From Verrucomicrobiota bacterium (lineage in GTDB: Bacteria; Verrucomicrobiota; Verrucomicrobiia; Chthoniobacterales; SZAS-18): 35,723 nucleotides of DNA. The DNA is taken from contig JAFAXH010000020.1 in the NCBI GenBank assembly GCA_019241085.1, forward strand, positions 1 through 35,723. Direction: 5' to 3'. How positions within the stretch are numbered: the first letter of the stretch is position 1; each line of letters starts with the position of its first letter. Shown piece after piece: positions 31,669 through 35,723 of the stretch. The notes beneath the pieces were generated by a model. The model was not told the DNA's origin and made no database searches. It worked only from the letters and a program-made list of their open reading frames with translations. The translations under genes and the position numbers were made by a program.

Positions 31669-32337
31669 TTACTTCTGCCGCACGTAATTGATCTCCAACA
31701 TCTTCGCCTCCTGGCCGTCGCCGCGCGTCTCGAACTCCTCGAAGGTATGATGATCGTGATCCACGATCTTCACCACTTCGCGCACCTTCGTCTTCATGCC
31801 GGGAACTATCTCCATGTCCGCCGTGTAAGTAATCGTTTTGGTCGCGGGATCGTAGGTGCCTTCCGATAAGACAATGCTCGTGCCCATGTTGTCGATCCAA
31901 GACGAGACGAACTTCTTCTTCACATTGTCGTAGCCGTCCACCGACATGCCCTTGAACTCCACCGGGTGCATCTTGCCATCCGCGCCGGGCATTTCCATTT
32001 TGCCGCTGAACTCAGCGAGGAAATAGCGCCCATCCATGAGCGGCTTGCGCACCGCCGTGCCCTGCGATTCGCTGGGCGGCGCGCCGGGCGCCATCCACAT
32101 CTTCGTGACGAAACTCCAGTTGCCCACCAGGCCGGCGAGCAATTGATGGTTCTCGTTGGGCTTCGCCAACTCCAGCATCTTCGCCATCATCTCCGCTTCG
32201 CTCAATTCAACCTTGGCCGTCGTCGTTTTGCTCTCGGCCGACGCCGGCTTGTCTTGAGCCAAGGCCGGAATCGCCAGCGCGGCCGAGGTAAGAAGAGCGA
32301 GCGTCGGGGCAGTCAGAGGGGAGTTGAATGTCTTCAT
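31669..32337 (-). CDS. Secreted DUF1579-family protein
   Basis: A 222-residue exported protein. The signal peptide FNSPLTAPTLALLTSAALAIPALA is cleaved near residue 28. The DUF1579 domain follows at about 62-222, with LAGLVGNWSFVTKMW, PLMDGRYFLAEFSG, GMSVDGYDNVKKKFVSSWIDNMGT (as GYDNVKKKFVSSWIDN) and GTYDPATKTITYTADM. The family is a beta-barrel of unknown function, common in planctomycete-verrucomicrobial genomes. The ATG at 32337 is used because it opens the signal peptide. AGGAG lies directly before it, closer than normal. It converges on ppk1, with a palindromic repeat between. Confidence 0.9.
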   Translation of the reverse strand: MKTFNSPLTAPTLALLTSAALAIPALAQDKPASAESKTTTAKVELSEAEMMAKMLELAKPNENHQLLAGLVGNWSFVTKMWMAPGAPPSESQGTAVRKPLMDGRYFLAEFSGKMEMPGADGKMHPVEFKGMSVDGYDNVKKKFVSSWIDNMGTSIVLSEGTYDPATKTITYTADMEIVPGMKTKVREVVKIVDHDHHTFEEFETRGDGQEAKMLEINYVRQK

Positions 32338-32448
32338 GCTCCTATGGTGTTCAATGTAACACGGCAGGTCAAGATCAGCGAAACGACACTGCGGTAATGG
32401 TTGAAACCGCTTGCCCGCGCCGGCTGGTGCATCATAGAGTGCGGGCCT

Positions 32449-32919
32449 ATGCGCCTGTCCGCTCTTTCCTTGTTTTGCTTCGCCTTGGGTGTGCTGCTCG
32501 CGGGTTGCGAGACGGAGTCGAGCGGCATCCAGCGGGCGCGGCTGCTCCAGCGGTCGGCCATCACGCGCGAGCCGCCGGGCAACTATTTCATCGGCCGGCG
32601 GTATTACAATTCCTACTATAAATTCTGGGGCTACATCCGCTCGCCGGGCCAGCCGTGGGCGACATCGCAGCTCGTGATGCTCAACGAGAAGCAAAAGCTC
32701 GCGCCCGACCGCGAGATCAACCAGATCGGCGTGGACGATAATTGCGAATACCGACTCTACGGCCACTTCACCGGCGACAAGGTCTATGAGCCGGCGAGCA
32801 ACCATCAGTATCCCGAGTTTCTGCTCGAACGTTACGAGCTGATCGACCGCAACCCGCCGTCGATCTTCCCGCCCGGCGCGCGCCTGCAATCCACCGAGAT
32901 CGCGAAGCCGGAGAATTAG
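32449..32919 (+). CDS. Small lipoprotein of unknown function
   Basis: A 156-residue lipoprotein. The N-terminus RLSALSLFCFALGVLLAGC carries a lipobox LLAGC with the lipidated Cys at residue 20. The mature part has an aromatic, Tyr-rich segment (FIGRRYYNSYYKFWGYIR) and a conserved-looking domain with DDNCEYRLYGHFTGDKVYEPASN (as CEYRLYGHFTGDKVYEP), ending in ERYELIDRNPPSIFPPG. The frame is open upstream to 32401; the ATG at 32449 is chosen for the lipobox. It is divergent from the DUF1579 gene with 111 bases between, and its stop overlaps that of livF in opposite direction. Family not recognised. Confidence 0.82.
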   Translation: MRLSALSLFCFALGVLLAGCETESSGIQRARLLQRSAITREPPGNYFIGRRYYNSYYKFWGYIRSPGQPWATSQLVMLNEKQKLAPDREINQIGVDDNCEYRLYGHFTGDKVYEPASNHQYPEFLLERYELIDRNPPSIFPPGARLQSTEIAKPEN

Positions 32920-33626
32920 CCCGCGCCGAGATACGCGTGGCGCACTTGCGCGTTGGCGCGGAGCGCGGCGGAGTCGTCGTGCAAGATCACGCGGCCAGTC
33001 TCCAGCACGTAGCCGTAGCGCGAGACTTCGAGCGCGAGATTGGCGTTTTGTTCCACCAAGAGCACGGTGATGCCGAGCGTCTGGTTGACCTCGACGATCT
33101 TCTCAAAAATCGTTTTCACCAGGATCGGCGCGATGCCGAGCGACGGCTCGTCGAGCATCAAAAAGCGCGGCTGACCCGTGAGCGCGCGGCCGATGGCGAG
33201 CATCTGTTGTTCGCCGCCGGAGAGCGTGCCGGCGGCCTGGCGCTCGCGTTCTTTCAAGCGGGGAAAAACGTTGAAAACGTAGTCGAGATCGCGGCTCCAG
33301 CGCGGATTCGTTTTGAAGCGATACGCGCCCATCTTGAGATTTTCCAGCACCGTGAGATTCGCAAAAATCATGCGGCCCTCGGGCACGTGCGAGATGCCCA
33401 TTTCCACGATGCGATGCGCCGGCAGACCAGCGATGTTCTGGCCTTCAAAACGTATCGAGCCAGCGCGCGGCGCGAGCAAGCCGCTGATGGCGCGCAGCGT
33501 CGTCGATTTGCCCGCGCCATTGGCGCCGATGAGCGTGACAATGGCGCCCGCGTCCACGCGCAAGCTCACGTCGTGCAGCGCGGTGATCGAGCCATACGCG
33601 ACGGCAAGATGGTCGAGTTCGAGCAT
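32916..33626 (-). CDS. livF: Branched-chain amino acid ABC transporter ATP-binding protein LivF
   Basis: A 236-residue ATPase that energises a HAAT-type importer. Walker A is GANGAGKST at residues 34-42, the ABC signature LSGGEQQMLAIGRAL, and Walker B FLMLDEPSLGIAP. The compact length and the SLGIAP sequence are typical of LivF as against LivG. The ATG at 33626 gives the family start LELDHLAVAYG; the frame itself is open to 33788. It is the last gene of livM-livG-livF on the minus strand, separated from livG by a palindromic repeat. Its TAA overlaps the stop of the convergent lipoprotein gene. Confidence 0.95.
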   Translation of the reverse strand: MLELDHLAVAYGSITALHDVSLRVDAGAIVTLIGANGAGKSTTLRAISGLLAPRAGSIRFEGQNIAGLPAHRIVEMGISHVPEGRMIFANLTVLENLKMGAYRFKTNPRWSRDLDYVFNVFPRLKERERQAAGTLSGGEQQMLAIGRALTGQPRFLMLDEPSLGIAPILVKTIFEKIVEVNQTLGITVLLVEQNANLALEVSRYGYVLETGRVILHDDSAALRANAQVRHAYLGAG

Positions 33627-33639
33627 GAAAGAAAAGAAG

Positions 33640-33788
33640 GTGCCCGCGAAAGACGCGAAAAGACGCGAAAGGAAAAAAGGTGTGGGTTCGGCGACGATCG
33701 TGGATCGAGAGTGCGTTGAATGAGCAGAATCTTCTCTATTTTTATTTCTCTGCTTTTTTTCGCGTCCTTTCGCGTCTTTCGCGGGCAC
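33640..33788. repeat. Imperfect palindromic repeat between livG and livF
   Basis: Left arm 33640-33679 and right arm 33753-33788 are complementary over about 31 of 36 bases, broken by one mismatch and a 2-3-base indel, around a 73-base spacer. The right arm holds three copies of TTTCGCG at steps of 10 and 9 bases. It ends 8 bases from the livG stop and begins 13 bases from the livF start, so it fills the intercistronic gap. It has the design of the 11250 and 31491 repeats but another sequence. Confidence 0.85.
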
Positions 33789-33796
33789 TCTCCTTT

Positions 33797-34570
33797 TCAG
33801 ACGTTCGCCGGCGCTTCGCCGAGGTAGGCTTCGATGACTTTCGGATCGCGCCGAATCGCGTTGGGATTGCCCTCGGCGATCTTCGTCCCGTGATCGAGCA
33901 CGCAGATGCGCTCGCAGATGCTCATCACGACTTTCATGTCGTGCTCGACGAGCAGCACCGCGATGTCGAAGCGGTCTTTAATTTGCCGAATCAAGCGGGT
34001 GAGCGCTTCTTTTTCCGTCGGATTCATGCCGGCGGCCGGCTCGTCGAGCAGCAGAAGCTTCGGCTTCGTCGCCAGGGCGCGGACGATTTCGAGCCGGCGC
34101 TGGTCGCCGTAGGAAAGGCTGCTGCAAAGCGTGGCGCGATGTCGGCCGAGATCGAAGATGTCGAGCAATTCCATCACCTGTCGCTCAATGTTTTCTTCCT
34201 CGCGATAAAAAGCCGGCGTGCGCCAAAGCGCGTGCGCAAGGCCGTGCTTGCAACGCAGGTTGAAAGCGGCGCGGACGTTGTCGAAAACGTTGAGCGTGGC
34301 GAAGAGCCGGATGTTTTGGAACGTGCGCGCGATGCCGCGGCCGGCGATGACGTTCGGCTTGGCGCCGCCGATCGGCCGGCCGTCGAACGCGATGCTGCCG
34401 CTCGTCGGCCGATAGACGCCGGTGATGATGTTGAACACCGTCGTCTTGCCCGCGCCATTCGGGCCGATGAGTCCGATGAGGTCGTGCGCGCCAATCTGCA
34501 AGTCGAGCGCGGAAACGGCGGTCAGACCGCCGAAGCGCACGGTGCAATGCTGAAGGTCGAGTAGCGGCAT
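33797..34570 (-). CDS. livG: Branched-chain amino acid ABC transporter ATP-binding protein LivG
   Basis: A 257-residue ATPase of the same importer. Walker A is GPNGAGKTT at 36-44, the signature is the LivG variant LSYGDQRRLEIVRAL, and Walker B is LLLLDEPAAGMNPTE. The insertion containing GIARTFQNIRLF is typical of LivG, and the C-terminal IAEGNPNAIRRDPKVIEAYLGE is the family ending. The ATG at 34570 gives family length; the frame is open further upstream over livM. It begins 14 bases after the livM stop, so the genes are tightly coupled. Confidence 0.95.
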   Translation of the reverse strand: MPLLDLQHCTVRFGGLTAVSALDLQIGAHDLIGLIGPNGAGKTTVFNIITGVYRPTSGSIAFDGRPIGGAKPNVIAGRGIARTFQNIRLFATLNVFDNVRAAFNLRCKHGLAHALWRTPAFYREEENIERQVMELLDIFDLGRHRATLCSSLSYGDQRRLEIVRALATKPKLLLLDEPAAGMNPTEKEALTRLIRQIKDRFDIAVLLVEHDMKVVMSICERICVLDHGTKIAEGNPNAIRRDPKVIEAYLGEAPANV

Positions 34571-34584
34571 TTTTTGAAAAAAAT

Positions 34585-35640
34585 TCAGCGGCTCGCCTTG
34601 CGCCGCGGCAGCGCGCCGAAGAGTCCCTGCGGACGCAGGAGCATGAGCGCGATGAGCAGAATGGAAAATAGAATCATGCGACTCTCGAACAGCTCCTTCG
34701 TCTTCGCCGCAGCCACGGCGAAGTGCTCGGGCGACAGAAATTGATACGCGTGCCGCACGAGCCAATCGAGCAGGTCGGACTTGGCGAACCAGCGCAAAAA
34801 TTCCGGCAACAGCGTGAGCACGACCGCCGCGAGCACGACGCCGGGCGTGCTGCCCATGCCGCCGAGGATGACCATCGTGACGATGAGGATGCTGACTTGG
34901 AAATCGAAGCCCTGCGGGTTGATCGAGTTGTTGATGTGCGCATACAACCCGCCGGCGATGCCGGCGAAGAACGCACCGAGCACGAAGGCGACGACTTTGT
35001 AGCGCGTCGTGTTGATGCCGACGGCTTCCGCGGCGATCTCGTCGTCGCGCACGGTGAGAAAGCCGCGACCGTAGGTGGAATCGATGAGGCTGACGACGAC
35101 GTAAATCGTCACCGCCGCGAGCGCGAAAGTCCAAAAGAGCGTCGTGTAATTCGCGATGCCGCTGTAACCGCGCGCGCCACCGACGGCGTCGGTATTTTGG
35201 ATGATGACGCGGATGATTTCACCGAAGCCGAGCGTGACGATGGCGAGATAATCGCCCTTCAGCCGCAGCGACGGCACGCCGACAATCAAGCCCGCAACGG
35301 CCGCGGCGATTCCACCAAGAATCAGCACGCCGAGAAAGAGCAACGCAATCGCCAGCGCGCCGGCGTGACCGCCGAAAAGACGCAAAAAATTGGCGCCGTA
35401 TTCCGTGGAAAGATAGGCGGAAACATACGCGCCGATGGCCATGAAGCCGGCGTGGCCGAGGGAGAACTGGCCGGTGTAGCCGTTGATGAGATTGAGGCTG
35501 ACGGCGAGGACGATGTTGATGCCGATGGTGATGATAATCAGCAGGTGATATTGATTCCAGCCACCGGAAAAATGCGACACGACCGCGCTCAAAATAATCG
35601 CCGCGAGCAACGCGAATTTCTTGATGTGGCGATAGTTCAT
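34585..35640 (-). CDS. livM: Branched-chain amino acid ABC transporter permease LivM
   Basis: A 351-residue inner-membrane permease with about 8-10 helices. Family signatures are GYTGQFSLGHAGFMAIGAY at about residues 54-72, LRLKGDYLAIVTLGFGEIIR near 126-145, and the cytoplasmic coupling segment GRGFLTVRDDEIAAEAVGINTTRYK (as GRGFLTVRDDEIAAEAVGIN). It pairs with LivH, which is not in the window and presumably lies to the right together with a LivK-like binding protein. Amino acids or short amides and urea are usual substrates of this family. The ATG at 35640 is preceded by a palindromic repeat arm. Confidence 0.95.
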   Translation of the reverse strand: MNYRHIKKFALLAAIILSAVVSHFSGGWNQYHLLIIITIGINIVLAVSLNLINGYTGQFSLGHAGFMAIGAYVSAYLSTEYGANFLRLFGGHAGALAIALLFLGVLILGGIAAAVAGLIVGVPSLRLKGDYLAIVTLGFGEIIRVIIQNTDAVGGARGYSGIANYTTLFWTFALAAVTIYVVVSLIDSTYGRGFLTVRDDEIAAEAVGINTTRYKVVAFVLGAFFAGIAGGLYAHINNSINPQGFDFQVSILIVTMVILGGMGSTPGVVLAAVVLTLLPEFLRWFAKSDLLDWLVRHAYQFLSPEHFAVAAAKTKELFESRMILFSILLIALMLLRPQGLFGALPRRKASR

Positions 35641-35659
35641 GGCGCGAGCGAGGCGGCAA

Positions 35660-35697
35660 TTTTTAACACAGAGAACCCCGAGGCAAAGGCACAGAGG
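35660..35697. repeat. Probable single arm of a further palindromic repeat, cut by edge
   Basis: An AT-rich start (TTTTTAACACAGAG) followed by words of the CACAGAGG type, with CACAGAG at 35667-35673 and 35690-35696. The type recalls a common interspersed repeat in related genomes (from memory), and its start resembles the left arm at 11250 (TTTTTTAGACAGAATTAAC). It lies 20 bases upstream of livM. The partner arm, if present, is beyond 35723. Confidence 0.5.
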
Positions 35698-35723
35698 CGG
35701 AAGAGGAAAAGACAGGTTGGTTT

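Noticed and set aside
33680-34564. Plus-strand frame across livG and the repeat
   Set aside because: Antisense to livG, whose ATPase motifs are intact.

Overview
The window reads as a chromosomal segment of a GC-rich, Gram-negative heterotroph, most probably a member of the Verrucomicrobiota (Opitutae-like). This placement is inference. It rests on two PEP-CTERM surface proteins, a lipoprotein and a putative outer-membrane protein, a TMEM43-family protein, a GH88/cupin/Gfo-Idh-MocA/SDR uronate cluster, weak Shine-Dalgarno signals before most genes, and short palindromic repeats between genes. No rRNA, tRNA, CRISPR array, transposase or phage gene was seen.

Layout. 1-1055: a gene of unknown function cut by the left edge and an XRE regulator with a perfect inverted repeat in front of it. 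1212-5120: a plus-strand operon (SDR, GH88 unsaturated glucuronyl hydrolase, cupin, Gfo/Idh/MocA oxidoreductase) closed by a good intrinsic terminator; it probably turns lyase-made unsaturated uronides into central metabolites. 5203-7046: a small membrane protein, then ilvN-ilvC on the minus strand. 7153-10430: a HAD phosphatase converging on a degenerate PEP-synthase-like protein that lacks the catalytic histidine. 10583-12734: accB-accC, with a possible leader attenuator and a 131-bp palindromic repeat between the two genes. 12791-17772: two VOC proteins around a lower-GC membrane protein, thiE, an ICMT-like methyltransferase, a PfkB kinase and a serine hydrolase. 17788-20437: an APC permease overlapping a hypothetical membrane-anchored protein. 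20612-27466: a secreted/cell-envelope block (His-rich secreted protein, putative outer-membrane protein, secreted protein, 942-residue sialidase-fold protein, two tandem PEP-CTERM paralogues). 27765-32919: TMEM43-like protein, polyphosphate kinase, a second 131-bp palindromic repeat, DUF1579 protein, lipoprotein. 32916-35640: livM-livG-livF of a branched-chain amino-acid type ABC importer, continuing beyond the right edge.

The most unusual signal is a set of long inverted repeats at gene borders (11250-11380, 31491-31621, 33640-33788, and a likely single arm at 35660-35697). The sequences differ, but arm length (about 36 bp) and design are alike, and two of them carry three copies of a 7-8 base word at identical 10- and 9-base steps. 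Two, possibly three, lie inside operons. No complete new enzyme or defence system could be demonstrated. The other points worth a second look are the His-to-Arg PEP-enzyme homologue, the accB leader, the XRE operator with its unknown partner gene, and the uronate operon.
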